A DNA stretch of 64,000 nt from Hetaerina americana. Its lineage: Eukaryota; Arthropoda; Insecta; Odonata; Calopterygidae. The notes under the pieces were generated by a model. It was given only the letters and a program-made list of their open reading frames with translations, was not told the DNA's origin and ran no database searches. Positions 33,493-43,850 of the stretch are shown piece after piece. The DNA lies in NCBI GenBank assembly GCA_022747635.1, contig JAKTNV010000005.1, positions 84,070,969 through 84,134,968 of the forward strand, given 5' to 3'. How positions within the stretch are numbered: the stretch's first letter is position 1; every line of letters starts with the position of its first letter. The translations under genes were made by a program, and so were the position numbers.

Positions 33493-34659
33493 TTATCGCT
33501 TGAAGCGATGTTTCCTCTTCCACTCGCTTGCGAAGACCTCAGTATCAGAGATACTCTGGTCCTCTTCAATTACCTCCGGCATCTTTGGCTTGACTGGAGG
33601 CGGCGGGGAAGGTGTATTCTCGCGCCCTTTTGGCGTGTTCCCCTTGGTGGTTTTTTGTGGGCTCTTCTTTGAAGGGCCCACAGGAGTAGGTGGCTCCTTG
33701 TCCACCTTACTCTTCGCATCCTTCACCCTTTTGGGTTTAGGCACTTGCGTGTTGTCAATTGGGGATTCTTTCGGGATCTCTGTCTGCGTGGCGATGGTAC
33801 ACTTTACACATGGCGTGGTTGCAACGGAAGCAAAGGACCGGGAGAAAGTTGGGGCGATTAGCGCCCTGTATTTCCTCCTCGCTTCCGCATATGGGATTTT
33901 TTCCAGTGTTTTAATCTCCATTACTTTCCTTTCTTCTTTCATCTTCGGGCAATCACGAGAGTACACTGGGTGTGTACCCTCGCAATTGACACAAAGAGGT
34001 TCCGAAGAGCACTCTTTATCCTCGTGCGCGTCTTTGCCACAGCGCGGGCAGGTGGCCTTGCCCTCGCAGCGCGACGCGACATGGCCGAACCGTTGGCATT
34101 TGAAACAACGCACGGGATTAGGGATGAATGGCCTCACTGGTACCGATTCATAGCCCACAAACACCTTGTCGGGTAGTCTATCACGCGCAAACGTCAAGAT
34201 CACGGAGGTGCTGTTCACGTTTTCTCCGTTGCGCCTCGTGGTGAGTCGACGACAATCAGTCACTCCCTGAGAGAACATTTCTCTCTTGATTTCTTCCATG
34301 TCCACGTATAGGAGGTCGTAGTGACTGATGACTCCCCGAAAGGTGTTAAGAGTGAGGTGCACCTCCACCTTTATCGGAATGTCATGGAGCATTCCCATAG
34401 CTAGCAGTTTTTCGCTCTGTGTATCGTTCAGGGTCTCTATAAGAAGTGTACCATCCCTGAGCTTCTTCATGCTCTTTGGGTCCCCAGGCACAATCTGTGA
34501 CAACACTCTGCGAATTAAGAAAGGAGAAACCTTTTTCAAGGTCTCACCTTCCTTTACACACGACATAATCAAATAGCGCTTACATGCGCCAATACACTTC
34601 TCTCCCCCGCCGATGTCTGGACGGGATCTTTTTAGTGTTGGAAAGGGTTTTTCCTCCAT
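33493..34659 (-). CDS. I-like LINE ORF1 nucleic-acid-binding protein
   Basis: An uninterrupted 388-codon frame starting at an ATG preceded by AT-rich sequence. It has no similarity to enzymes; ORF1 proteins of this LINE group bind the element RNA and form the ribonucleoprotein. A middle region (about residues 85-170) is followed by three zinc knuckles: CFKCQRFGHVASRC, CPRCGKDAHEDKEC and CVNCEGTHPVYSRDC (about residues 190-240; the third is spaced C-x2-C-x3-H-x6-C). The C-terminal third is rich in K, P, S and T (KSPQKTTKGNTPKGRENTPS) and ends basic (EWKRKHRFKR). ORF2 begins about 75 bp downstream. It is intact while ORF2 carries at least seven lesions. Antisense open frames over the same interval are shadows. 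Confidence 0.88.
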   Translation of the reverse strand: MEEKPFPTLKRSRPDIGGGEKCIGACKRYLIMSCVKEGETLKKVSPFLIRRVLSQIVPGDPKSMKKLRDGTLLIETLNDTQSEKLLAMGMLHDIPIKVEVHLTLNTFRGVISHYDLLYVDMEEIKREMFSQGVTDCRRLTTRRNGENVNSTSVILTFARDRLPDKVFVGYESVPVRPFIPNPVRCFKCQRFGHVASRCEGKATCPRCGKDAHEDKECSSEPLCVNCEGTHPVYSRDCPKMKEERKVMEIKTLEKIPYAEARRKYRALIAPTFSRSFASVATTPCVKCTIATQTEIPKESPIDNTQVPKPKRVKDAKSKVDKEPPTPVGPSKKSPQKTTKGNTPKGRENTPSPPPPVKPKMPEVIEEDQSISDTEVFASEWKRKHRFKR

Positions 34660-35264
34660 AATAATAAATTATTCGTCCCTCGGCCTCCCCACCCGCCACG
34701 GAGCCACACATTTGGGACGCCACTCCGCCAAACCGGAGCGGTCGCCAGGGCTAACTCGAGGGATATAGCGCTTCAGGAGTGGTTGTCTGTTTCGGGGTGG
34801 ATCTTCGGTGCAAGGGCCCACCAAAACCCTTACATCTCCGACCTCCCTACGCAGACCCCCACAACCTTGGCACTCGCCACCGGAGCGAAAACGCGACGGA
34901 AGCCGATTGACCGGGAGTGGCTAGCTCCCGGCCTCCCGTTTACACGAAATCCGGGGCCGAAGAGGGGTATCACTCCCCGGTCCATACAGGGCATCCGACA
35001 CCCTGCTGGGAACCAGAAAGCTCACCCTCCAGGATCCCCTTCTCTCCCTTACTGGTCTCCAGGCACGGCAAAATCCTGGGCGGATCGCAGCCCAGATGGT
35101 ATGGCCGCTCACAGACAGTGGATCCACAGCACTGTCCGGACGCATCCCTTGCTGGCTTGGGGTTTGTTTTCGGGGTTTTCTCCCCGCCCTTTTAGTCGCC
35201 TCTTACGACAAGCAGGGATACTGCGGGAGTATTCTCTATCCCCCTACCCGCGGGGGGGGGGGGG
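34660..35264 (-). promoter_or_regulatory. 5' untranslated region of the I-like LINE
   Basis: GC-rich leader of about 600 bp that starts with a 13-14 base C-run on the minus strand (G at 35252-35265 on the plus strand). It contains GTCGTAAGAGGCGACTAAAA at 35209-35190, a short stem (GTCG/CGAC) that I associate with leaders of several arthropod LINEs. Internal promoters of such LINEs lie in this region; no core promoter was pinned down. Confidence 0.55.
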
Positions 35265-35276
35265 GTGAGAGTAGAA
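35265..35276. repeat. Target-site duplication, right copy
   Basis: GTGAGAGTAGAA, identical to 29529-29540. Confidence 0.85.
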
Positions 35277-36344
35277 TGGTACTCACCCCACACTAGGTAC
35301 AAGGAGATGCTTTTTTTGCTTGAAATAAGGCTACGAAATAAGAAAAATCTCTCAGCAGAGGAAGAAGATTAGCAGGTTAGGTGGGGTTAGATTCATCACA
35401 TGTAACTGCAAGCAAGTATCCTTAAGTAGCCCGGAAAAGGATTTGAAAGCAAGTTCTGAATAAATATAGGTAAAGTAATATTTAATCCATGAATATCATT
35501 CTCATCCAAAAGGTTGAAACTAATATTTCTGAGGTGATCCAATCAATATGAAAACTACCGAAGGAATGGCCAAAGCTATTCATCATTCACCATCACATTT
35601 TAGTAGTGCCCATTCACATATTATAGCTGATGTCACCTCATTTAAGTATATACCTATCTGCTTCATTTGCCATTTTAGAATGTATAAAAATTATTAAAAT
35701 TATTCCCCTTTGACCCCGAAAAAATTGTTTAACCATGTTGTTTTATTTTATAGTGTTTTTCTTTTCCAACTACTTATACAAATGGCATTGTCTGGTGGGA
35801 AACGTGACAGGATGGTACTTTTGCATACCAAGGAAATCTAGCAATTTCTATTAGTCAATGACAACAAGATTTCATGAATAATGTGCTTACGCCCCCTCAA
35901 TGTAAAGAAAATCAATTTGAAATGAAATAGCATCCCTCACAGGAAGCAAACCCCCGCACATCTTTTAAGGACTTCCTAGGAAGACAATACAAATTGATTG
36001 CGTCAAGCAAGCGTTATAGATTTCCTCCCTCAGGCTGGCGAAGTAAAATGGCATTTTTACGAAAAAGTAAATAAGTCTGAGTGCTTCTATTAGTGAAAAT
36101 ACTATCTTAATGTCGTAGGGTAATCGGCTCTTCCGAATGGTACATGCAGGAACACGTACCATCTCATAGCAACAAATAAACTGTGTAGTGGGCATAATAT
36201 GTAGGTTTTACACATAAACCCGCCAAGTGCAAGTTAGCCGAGTAGAAATTCGGATACATTTTTAATTTATAAAGATGCTACTGCCATTTCCCTCAACCTG
36301 CACTGGATAGGTATTACTCAGGTATTTTCAAAATCTCCTTTAGT
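35277..36344. other. Unassigned stretch
   Basis: No recognised feature. Confidence 0.3.
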
Positions 36345-36545
36345 AGTTTTGATGGGAGGCGACCGAACTATGAGCCTATTTGGGGTGGACAGGAAAGGAT
36401 GAAGGGTGGTTGCGTCGGCATTAGCCTACTCTTTACGAATGGCAAAAAGGAAGGAGTTTGCAGCTTAACGTCCCATCCGACGGACGGCGTACGCACTCAT
36501 TTGTCTTTCACAAAGCACCTCAACTGGGATCGGGATACCAATAAA
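36345..36545 (-). repeat. tRNA-related SINE remnant, fourth type
   Basis: GATGGGAGGCGACCGAACTA at the left, TTAACGTCCCATCCGACGGA in the middle and CACCTCAACTGGGATCGGGA at the right, the last resembling an inverted B box. A fragment of the left part occurs inverted near 4880. Confidence 0.45.
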
Positions 36546-37647
36546 AATGTCCTGGCTGGCGAAGTCAAATGACATGTTTACGAAAAAGTTATAATGCCCC
36601 AGTTTCCTTTTGAATCACGTCAGTGAAATGCCGATATTCGGTTATTATATTTTGTGTGGAGAGGGAAAGAGTTTCCTCCTGCTTCGTTCAATGTCAATCG
36701 TCCGTTTAGTCACTTCCAAGAATAGCAGCTTGAAGAGTCTCGAGGGTCATGCTCTTGTCTTTTGATGGAACGTATATCAAGCAGTGCTTTGTTAAGAAGT
36801 GCGCCTTGTCGATGGATTAACCGTCCCTACATTTTCCAGTTTATTCGATGATAAGTGCGTATGCGAATACTGGATGGCGATTGATTGAAAGCTGACATGG
36901 GATGCAGTGTTATTATTACTTGGTGACGATTGGTTAAATCCCGGGAAAGAGTGATGTTTCCGATTCTCTTCCGGATAATCCTTGTGTTCCAAGGATTGCA
37001 ATAGTGACCCCCCTCCGAGTGCACACGACACCAATGCCCGGAGTATATCTCTAATTTCCCCTGCGGATGTTTATTTGGTGCTCTGTCAGGCTCTGGTCAA
37101 TTAAAATGCTTCGAAGCATCCAAAGAACGGAGATAAGTTCCGCCGAGAGTGGGTTCCGCAATTCCTGTGATGGGTGATTATGTTGTTTCCCGATTATCAT
37201 CTCATTGAGCGTGTATATACTCCGGCAAATATTAAGTAACCGAGACATATTCAAGAGGGAAGAATAATAATTCTTACCAGGAGAGGGGACAGCAGGACTT
37301 CTTGCCGGTGAGAAAAAAGGGATTGACCGAGAGACCAAGAACCAATCCGACATTTCTCAAGAAGGTAAGCATTTGCCATTACGTGCCTTCGCCGAGTCGC
37401 AATCACCGTCGTGATGTTGCTTGTGTAAGTGGTTAAGTATTTTACCTGGCGACACCTGGTGGCTACAAATGAGACTATGACGGTTAGTTGAATTTCGCAA
37501 CAAAATTAATATTGAATAAAAAATAAATGAATTATTAAAGAGAAAATTGTTTTAAAATTATCTTACCCAAATCTTGATGGACATTTTTATTTAGATTTAG
37601 TTTAATTTTAAAATTTAACCAAATGGCATATTTTCAAATTTAAAAAA

Positions 37648-37734
37648 TGACGTCATCCAACGGTTTTCGCCACCCGCTATTCCTTCGATTATCTAATCCA
37701 TTCAGATGGTCAAGTGTCGTCGTGTTGGACGGAG
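37648..37734 (+). promoter_or_regulatory. Possible promoter and first exon end: CRE site plus splice donor
   Basis: TGACGTCA at 37648-37655 is a perfect cyclic-AMP-response-element palindrome. About 80 bp downstream GGAG|GTGAGT (donor at 37735) is a strong 5' splice site. Together they could mark a noncoding first exon of a plus-strand gene. No TATA box or start codon was identified, so this is weak. Confidence 0.25.
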
Positions 37735-38811
37735 GTGAGTGTCAATATTCGGCTAGAATTCGCGCCTTTTGTGATTAATGTCCTCATGTTCTTTGGTCAC
37801 CTTGTGAAAATGGGTGTGATTCTATCAATGCGAGGTAATTTTTTAATTATTATTGCAAAAGCGACGGATATGTCCATTCCTTCGTAATCATGGGCCAGCG
37901 ACGAATGATTTTTCGTGCGATTGCTAGTAACCGAGCTGTTTTAGGTTTGCTTGGAAGAAGTTAAATTAAGTTACAAATACGGACTGCTATTTCGGTTGGT
38001 TTCAAAATATAATAACTGCCGAGAATGTGGAGAGATTGTTCTACGCGACGGTGTACCTCGTTGCAAATTTTCTCAACTAAGATTGGTAATTCACTCTGTT
38101 TGTGTCAGGGAGCATATTCCTCAACCAATTTCGTATTCCTAATGCAGCTAAACTAAATATTTTCAGACATTTAGTCATCCGCAGTCGGTCCACACCCTTG
38201 GCGATTCGTTAACCCGATATTTTTGACTGTAGGTACTTATTTCTAGGGACAAAACCAGACACATCTCATTGCATCTTGCTTCGTATCTCATTCAAAGGGT
38301 AATCTAAAGTGCTAATTAAACTTGTACGATACGCAGCAAAACTAATACGAACGTTTATCGCAAGAAAGCAGTGGCGATTGAAATTGCTTGAGCGAGTGCA
38401 TTTCAACGTTAAGGTCATGGTCACGAGGAGCTGGGTGTGTCATCCAGTTCATTTGGCCCATTTTACTCTGAGGCTCTCTCTGACTCAGGCCGGGGAAATT
38501 GCTCTTTTAGTGACGATGAATGCGGTGTTTTGAACACTCATAGATATACTTCATGCGACTGAGTTTGGGTCAAACGATACATTACATATTTGTACCTTCT
38601 TATGCTCAAGGACTTGCAAATATTTAAATTGTAAGGTATTTAAATAAAGTTCTTAGTTGCAAGAAAGAAAAGGGTTTTAACGTTCAACGTCGTGATTATT
38701 AGGGGTTGGGCATTCCTTCGATTGCGAATTATATATTTCAAATGGAAAGTTTTTGACGCATATTCTTGAGTGTTTAGACGTTTTGCTAACTCTTTTTTGA
38801 CTGTCTTCCAG

Positions 38812-38958
38812 GGATGTCATCCGTGTGGAGCATTCCTTGAAAAGGGAAGAATATCACAGTGCTCTATAAGAGAGAGAAGCGAATGCCTGGGAGTGCAAGA
38901 ATGAAATAAGGATTCCTAGAGCAGAGAACTTCGAAGAATCCAGCGAATAGCAATATTC
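38812..38958 (+). other. Possible noncoding internal exon
   Basis: Preceded by TTTTTTGACTGTCTTCCAG (pyrimidine-rich acceptor ending at 38811) and followed by GTAAGT at 38959. The 147-bp block is richer in purines than its flanks, has stops in the frames examined and contains only short ATG frames, so if real it is untranslated. It does not match other repeats in the window. Confidence 0.3.
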
Positions 38959-39895
38959 GTAAGTTGAGACATTTATTCATTTATACATTGATCAGTGTTA
39001 AAGAAGTCCATGTCGGATGGACCTCTGTCATGGAGGGCAAGATTTAAGCTTCCCTCTCCTCCTCGTCCCTTCTTTCCTCTCCCCCTTATGCTAAATTCTC
39101 ATGAAAGTATTTCTTTATCATAGGAATCTTTGGAAAGATATTCTTCAAATTCGTTTTACGCGGGAGCATCATTGTAGCTGAATATTTAAACAGTGTTGTA
39201 GTTACGTGCGTAAGAGGCAAGTGATATTCTGTAAAACGTGACTTTATTCGTCGACCTATTAAGATAACCACTGACCGGCAATTCCTCGAAAATGTGTGCA
39301 TAGATGTCCTTTTTTATCAAACCGAACGTTCTTATGTTCAGCCAAGTGTTCCTTGCCACATGAACTCACAAGATTGTGCATTCTTGTACTGATGCCGTTT
39401 CGTTTTTGGGATTTCCTGAATAGTTTAAAAATGCTTTTGGGTTTCTGAAATTGCTATCAGGGTCTTATTCTTCTCTTCTTATTTCTTTGCTATTTGGTTC
39501 AATTGGTTGAGTGTGGGGTATTTATTTGAATGTTTTTTCTCTTGGTTTTTGAACATTTTGTCCATCATCTCTGGATCGTATTCATGAATTACGACGGTGA
39601 GTTTTAATTTTTTGTATTATCGTGGTTTTATGAGAGGGACAGTGGGCATGACGTTTATGATACAACTTACGGCGGCCATGTTTTGTTGATAAGTGTGGAG
39701 TGAGAATGCATATGTGCGGTTTACGGCGTGCGTTTTTATTCTACTAATGTCAAATTCGACTTTCTCGCTTTTCTAATGAGAAGTATGTGTAGAATTGGAA
39801 GTGCGTGGTCGTGTGAAACTTCATGGGTGATTTTAGTGTTAAGATAAAATTTTCGATGTCACTTCTACTTGTGCCATAATCAGCATATATGTCGT
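38959..39895. other. Unassigned stretch
   Basis: No recognised element; T-rich around 39400-39620. If the exon model above holds, this is intron. Confidence 0.3.
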
Positions 39896-40668
39896 TCTCA
39901 AGGGTTTGCAAGCATTGCTGAGTGAATTGGTAATTCAGTGCGACAGGTATGGGATGAAAATCAATATTGATAAAACAAAGGTTATGCGATTTTCTAGAAA
40001 GAAAATAGGCTAAGCTAAACATTAAAATAGGAGGGCAAAAACTAGAGCAGGTAGAACAGTTTACGTATCTCGGTAGTGTTTTGGACCTACACGGTCAAAG
40101 TAGTAGGGACGTAAGGAGAAGAATTGCGTTAGGCAAAGAGGCTTTCTCAAGGAGGGGGGAGTTGATGACAGGGGCGTTGAGTAAGGATGTTAAGAAAAGA
40201 CTCGTCAAAACTTTGATATGGAGCGTAACTATGTACGGTGCGGAAACGTGGTCATTGAAGCAGGAGGATAAACGTAGGCTGGAGGCTTTTGAAATGTGGG
40301 TGTGGAGAAGAATGGAGAAGGTGAAATGGACAGAGAAGAAAACAAACAAAGAAGTACTTGGTATGGTGGGCAAAGAGAGGGGTTTGCTGGGAGCAATCCT
40401 AAGGAGGCAGGAAAAGTGGCTGAAGGGGGTATTGACCGGCAGCGGGATGTTGAAGACTGTAATTGAGGGGAGAATGTTAGGCAAACGAGGAAAGGGAAGG
40501 AACAGGACAGGGATGTTGGACGGGATGAAGGGAGGAAGAAAGTACTCAGAGATGAAGAGGGACCTGATATAGAGTAGGATGATGGATTTTGTGTTTTGTT
40601 AGGAGTAATAAACTATTTGTTTGGTAGTTGTGTCCATCCAAAAACCTACCTTAACCGGTAGATTACTT
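39896..40668 (+). pseudogene. RTE-like LINE: C-terminal half and 3' tail
   Basis: Begins with QALLSELVIQCDRYGMKINI and DKTKVMRFSRKK (just after the catalytic aspartates). A frameshift in a run of A follows. It then reads VEQFTYLGSVLDLHG, SSRDVRRRIALGKEAFSRRG, ELMTGALSKDVKKRLVKTLI, WSVTMYGAETWSLKQEDKRR, LEAFEMWVWRRMEKVKWTEK and KGGRKYSEMKRDLI to the stop near 40572. The 3' untranslated region ends GTCCATCCAAAAACCTACCT, TAACCGGTAGATTACTT. These blocks match RTE/BovB-type LINEs. The 163-codon frame from 40081 to the stop is fully open, so this is the youngest-looking 3' end of the family in the window apart from 43.9 kb. 5'-truncated before the catalytic box. Confidence 0.82.
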
Positions 40669-40674
40669 AAAAAA

Positions 40675-41195
40675 AATCACAACTTGAATCTTGTCTTGTA
40701 CCTTAATATGGTTTGAAGAACTGAAATGCATTGTGCATTCCAATAAATCTTTGGAAAAGTTCAAATTTTTTTTTCAATAATGATGAACTTTGACTACATC
40801 TTACCTGAATCTGTTGAATATTTTGGTTTAGGATGGCGGATAATGTTAATCTTTTCTTCTATCATGGAATGAAGTGAATGGGAATGCAAGCTCGATTTAT
40901 AAAAGCAAAAAATAATCAAAGTAAATGGTTAATTATTTATGTCACATATCTGAGTCCTAAGTAGTGAATCAGAAGTTATGGTGACAATGAATGCTGATAA
41001 ATGTTAGAAACCTTTCAGGAATTTTAAGGAGAAAGAAGGGAAGCAAAAAGGGAAGGAGAAATGGAGCAAAGAAAGCATGAAACAATTCAATGTAGTTTGA
41101 GATATCAGATTGTGTCTTACCAGAAATGTAGCGCCTTCTTCAGTCTGTTTCCATCCCAAAACCTACCTGAAACAATCTACTTAATTAATTAAGGA
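40675..41195 (+). repeat. Dispersed 0.5-kb repeat with Penelope-like tail, copy 2
   Basis: Inverted partner of 26300-26835. Starts CTTGAATCTTGTCTTGTACC, contains AAGAACTGAAATGCATTGTG and CCAATAAATCTTTGGAAAAG, and ends TCCATCCCAAAACCTACCTG then AAACAATCTAC, which echoes the end of the RTE-like LINE directly upstream. Noncoding. Confidence 0.7.
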
Positions 41196-41356
41196 AAATG
41201 GACAATGGAATATTGTAAAGTAGTGTGTTGATTTTTGAAAATATCTGCTTTTAATGTGCATTTACTAGTTTGTTTTTGCATATCTCATGTTTTGAGTGCT
41301 ACTATATTCTCCTAACATTTTGACTGAGCATGCATTTCTTTTCTTATACTCTGCAG

Positions 41357-41514
41357 TTTATTTCCACTCCGAACCTTGCTTCTTCTTGCAACCAAGGCTC
41401 TCCAGCTGACAAATGTGCCCCAACTCCTAGCCCTCCCCGCACCCCCACAAACCAGCAGCAAGCCAGAAAAGCACCACAGCACCACGTAACCCCTAGACTG
41501 CTGAGTCAGACGAG
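41357..41514 (+). CDS. Possible internal coding exon of an unidentified host gene
   Basis: Flanked by a strong acceptor (TTTCTTTTCTTATACTCTGCAG, read across 41335-41356) and a strong donor (GAG|GTGAGT at 41515). The block is open throughout in one frame, starting in phase 0 and ending after two bases of a codon (158 bp). The product is FISTPNLASSCNQGSPADKC, APTPSPPRTPTNQQQARKAP, QHHVTPRLLSQTR: proline-, serine- and glutamine-rich, probably disordered. It matches no mobile-element family here. Base composition is higher in C than the AT-rich surroundings. I do not recognise the gene. Alternatives are a chance combination of splice-like sites or an alternative exon. Other exons would lie outside the recognisable sequence or in the weak candidates at 37.7 and 38.8 kb. 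Confidence 0.4.
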
Positions 41515-42029
41515 GTGAGTGGGTTTCTTTGGGTTATGGCTCCACTCGAAGTTGCTTTAGCACTGGGCAAAAGCCTATACCTTGGTCCAACCTCGCCATG
41601 GTTAGGCTATACAATTGAATGAGTCTCACTCATGATCATAAGCCTTCATGGCCCAACTGGAGAATGGCCCACTCACACTGGGCTGTTGGGCATCTTGTGG
41701 GAAATTCAGAAAGGAATGGTAATGAGAGGGGAGTGATGTGTGACCATGCCACACTCCCTGAAGGTTGTGCTTCTATTTTTGCACAAGCCAGCAGTGGACC
41801 CATTGTCCCAGGTGGAATCACTTCCTCTCTTTCCTCCACCCAACATATCTCTGCTCCAATGACTGGTGAGCAGCTGTTCTCAAAGCACATCTCTCAGAAT
41901 ATGCCCACACCCAAAAATACCTCGGAGACTTCAGGGCTTCTGGCAATGAATGCATTTTGCTCTTTAGTCTCCTCAGGCATTAAGCATGATTTTCATTATC
42001 TTGTAGAGTTGGCGAGTATTTTTTGCAAT

Positions 42030-42790
42030 ATTAGGTCTGTTCAGAAACTACCCGAAGTTATATACTACAAACAAATACTTCAATAACATATTACTGGTGA
42101 GGGTCCCCTTCGAAGTAGTCACCCGATGTGTACAATTATCCCAATGGTGTTTCACCTTTTAGAAACATTCTGGATTGCAACTTTTGGAATATTCATCAAC
42201 TCCTCTGTAAAATTTTCCTGTATCTCTCGAAGAGTGGCAAATCTTTTTCCCTTGAGGGGTTTTTCTTTTTGCAAACAGGACGGAGTCATTTTGGGTAGGT
42301 TAGGTGAGTAGAGTTGGTGGGGAAGTGTAGTGGTCTTGTTTTTGGCTACTTGCAACTCACAAGAACTGAGTGATGAATGAGTGATTCTCCTGAAGAAGGA
42401 ACCATTCACTGCTCCTCAAACATTGAAGCCATTTCCACCTGATTCTGTCTCTTAGGCATTTCATAACCCCCAGGTAGGACTCTATTTTGGCTGTCTGGTC
42501 ATTATGGGGCTATTCATGGTGCACAACCCTCTTTGCATTGAACACTTTGGACATTGGACTTCGCAGTCAGCATCACCTAGGTTTTTCGATAACATGTCCA
42601 TCTTTTTTGGGCCAGGTTAGAAAGGTTTATCCAATCATTTGGGAATATTGCACTTTTGTTTGATGTCATATCCATGAACCCATAACTAATCACCTGTTAT
42701 GATCCTGGAAAAGAAGGTTTTGTCCTCTTCAACTGGATCAAAAAGTTCCCAACAGACTTGAACTCAACATAGTTTCTGCTCTGCTTTTAT
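42030..42790 (-). pseudogene. Mariner-type transposase remnant (fourth type)
   Basis: The plus-strand left end reads GGTCTGTTCAGAAACTACCC, like a mariner terminal repeat. Minus-strand traces in several frames: PVEEDKTFFSRIITGDELWV (first catalytic-region block), YDIKQKCNIPKW, SPNLPKMTPSCLQKEKPLKG and KRFATLREIQENFTEELMNI, then PKVAIQNVSKR near the end. The LYSPNLPKM block corresponds to the SPDLAPCD region, but the third catalytic aspartate is not preserved. Multiple frameshifts. Confidence 0.7.
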
Positions 42791-42848
42791 CAGGTAAGGC
42801 ACAAATGTAGTGGCAACTCAATGAATCCCCAATCCCCAATTCAATTGA

Positions 42849-42884
42849 ACTGAGGAAATAGATATCCATCTATTTCCTCAGTTC
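42849..42884. repeat. 36-bp inverted repeat at the edge of a duplicated tail
   Basis: AACTGAGGAAATAGAT, four-base spacer ATCC, then ATCTATTTCCTCAGTT. The right arm is part of the Penelope-like tail shared with 46193-46355; the left arm lies just outside the shared segment. Confidence 0.85.
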
Positions 42885-43023
42885 CTCCTGCCTGCAGAAG
42901 ATGGTAGTTTAGCCACTAAAAATGTTGGAATATGTGTATGAATGTGTTTCCTTTTTTATGTGTTTGTCTATTCTTGTGTCGGCTAATGCCATCCAGCTTC
43001 CTCATTTGACAATAAATAAATAA

Positions 43024-43028
<5 letters not shown>
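42863..43028 (+). repeat. Penelope-like 3' tail, truncated copy
   Basis: TGCCTGCAGAAGATGGTAGT, TTAGCCACTAAAAATGTTGG, ATGTGTTTGTCTATTCTTGT, CTTCCTCATTTGACAATAAA and TAAATAAATA repeats. It is the reverse complement of about 46193-46355, where it lies downstream of a GIY-YIG coding remnant; that is the basis for the Penelope-like label. Confidence 0.7.

Positions 43029-43086
<58 letters not shown>
43029..43086. repeat. (TA)n microsatellite, ending in one CA next to mariner copy 2
   Basis: About 56 bp of TA following TAAA repeats of the Penelope-like tail; the last dinucleotide before the mariner is CA. Confidence 0.95.
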
Positions 43087-43087
<1 letters not shown>

Positions 43088-43839
43088 GAGGGTCATCCGG
43101 AAAGTAGTACCCGTTCGTGCCGCATGAAGTGCTGACGACGCGAGTAGCCGCTGGACGAGGTCAGATAACTTCAGTGGCTTGTCTGCCTTCTCTGAGCCAA
43201 GTTGCGTGACGCTAGCATTGCCTGTGTTGTTTCTGTGATTGTTTACAATGTTTAAAAAAATTGAGAACGCCGCCAGTTGTGAAGTGAGGGCAGTGATTAA
43301 ATTCCTCAATGCAAGAAACGTTCGCCCATGTGATATTCATCGCCAATTAAAGGAGGTGTATGGAGACAATGTAATGGACGAGTCGTCTGTTCGGCGGTGG
43401 TGTCGCAACTTCAACATGGGGAGGGGGAACACACACGACGATGAGCGTTCGGGGAGACCGTCTGTCATTACAGACCAACTGGTGAGCTCAGTTGACGAAT
43501 TCGTGAGGAACGATCGGCGCGTCACAATTGATGACATCTGTGAGCATTTTCCCAATGTTTCTCGAACAATTGTTCATGAAATTGTTAAACACCATCTGCA
43601 TTATGCAAAAATTTGTGCAAGATGGGTCCCTCGCGTATCTCAATGAGCTGGCGGCGAAGGACTATGCAGCAGGAATACAGAAACTTGTCACACGTTATGA
43701 CAAATGCCTTAATTTGCTTGGAGATTATGTTGAGAAGTAGTTTAAAGTATCCCCTTTCAAATAAAATTTTTTATGTTTGTTAATATTTACTTTTGTGTCT
43801 TTATTTCACGAACGGGTACTACTTTCCGGATGACCCTCG
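43087..43839 (+). mobile_element. Mariner, internally deleted 753-bp copy 2
   Basis: Same 33-bp terminal repeats and length as copy 1. Left dinucleotide is CA, right is TA. It differs from copies 1, 3 and 4 at three shared positions (AACTTCAG instead of AGCTTCAG, a G instead of A in the linker codon, and a C in TATCCCCTTTC), so it is the most divergent copy. Confidence 0.95.
43248..43646 (+). pseudogene. Mariner transposase N-terminal fragment, copy 2
   Basis: Identical to the 132-residue frame in copy 1 except that the linker reads SGRPS rather than SERPS. The glycine is the usual mariner residue, so this copy keeps the ancestral state. It contains the two helix-turn-helix units only; the catalytic core is deleted and the transposase tail follows out of frame to 43740. 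Confidence 0.85.
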
Positions 43840-43850
43840 TATATATTATT

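Larger units (their letters stand above)
29541..35264 (-). mobile_element. I/Jockey-type LINE, full length (5.7 kb)
   Basis: Bounded by an exact 12-bp duplication, which indicates a complete insertion. Order on the minus strand: 5' untranslated region with a C-run, ORF1 with three zinc knuckles (34659-33493), ORF2 with endonuclease, reverse transcriptase, RNase H and a terminal CCHC-like motif (33418-29712), and a short 3' region with TTTA repeats ending in TAC repeats. RNase H plus this type of ORF1 points to the I group. ORF2 is broken, so the copy is probably dead although ORF1 is open. Confidence 0.9.

Noticed and set aside
33500..34153. 217-codon plus-strand frame opposite LINE ORF1
   Set aside because: It is the antisense shadow of a well-supported ORF1 with three zinc knuckles.
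34783..35296. Overlapping Pro/Gly/Ser-rich frames of 66-161 codons
   Set aside because: They lie in the GC-rich 5' untranslated region of the I-like LINE on the opposite strand.
41619..42086. 155-codon frame downstream of the exon-like block
   Set aside because: Separated from the exon by an in-frame context that is not spliced convincingly, and its end runs into a mariner remnant.
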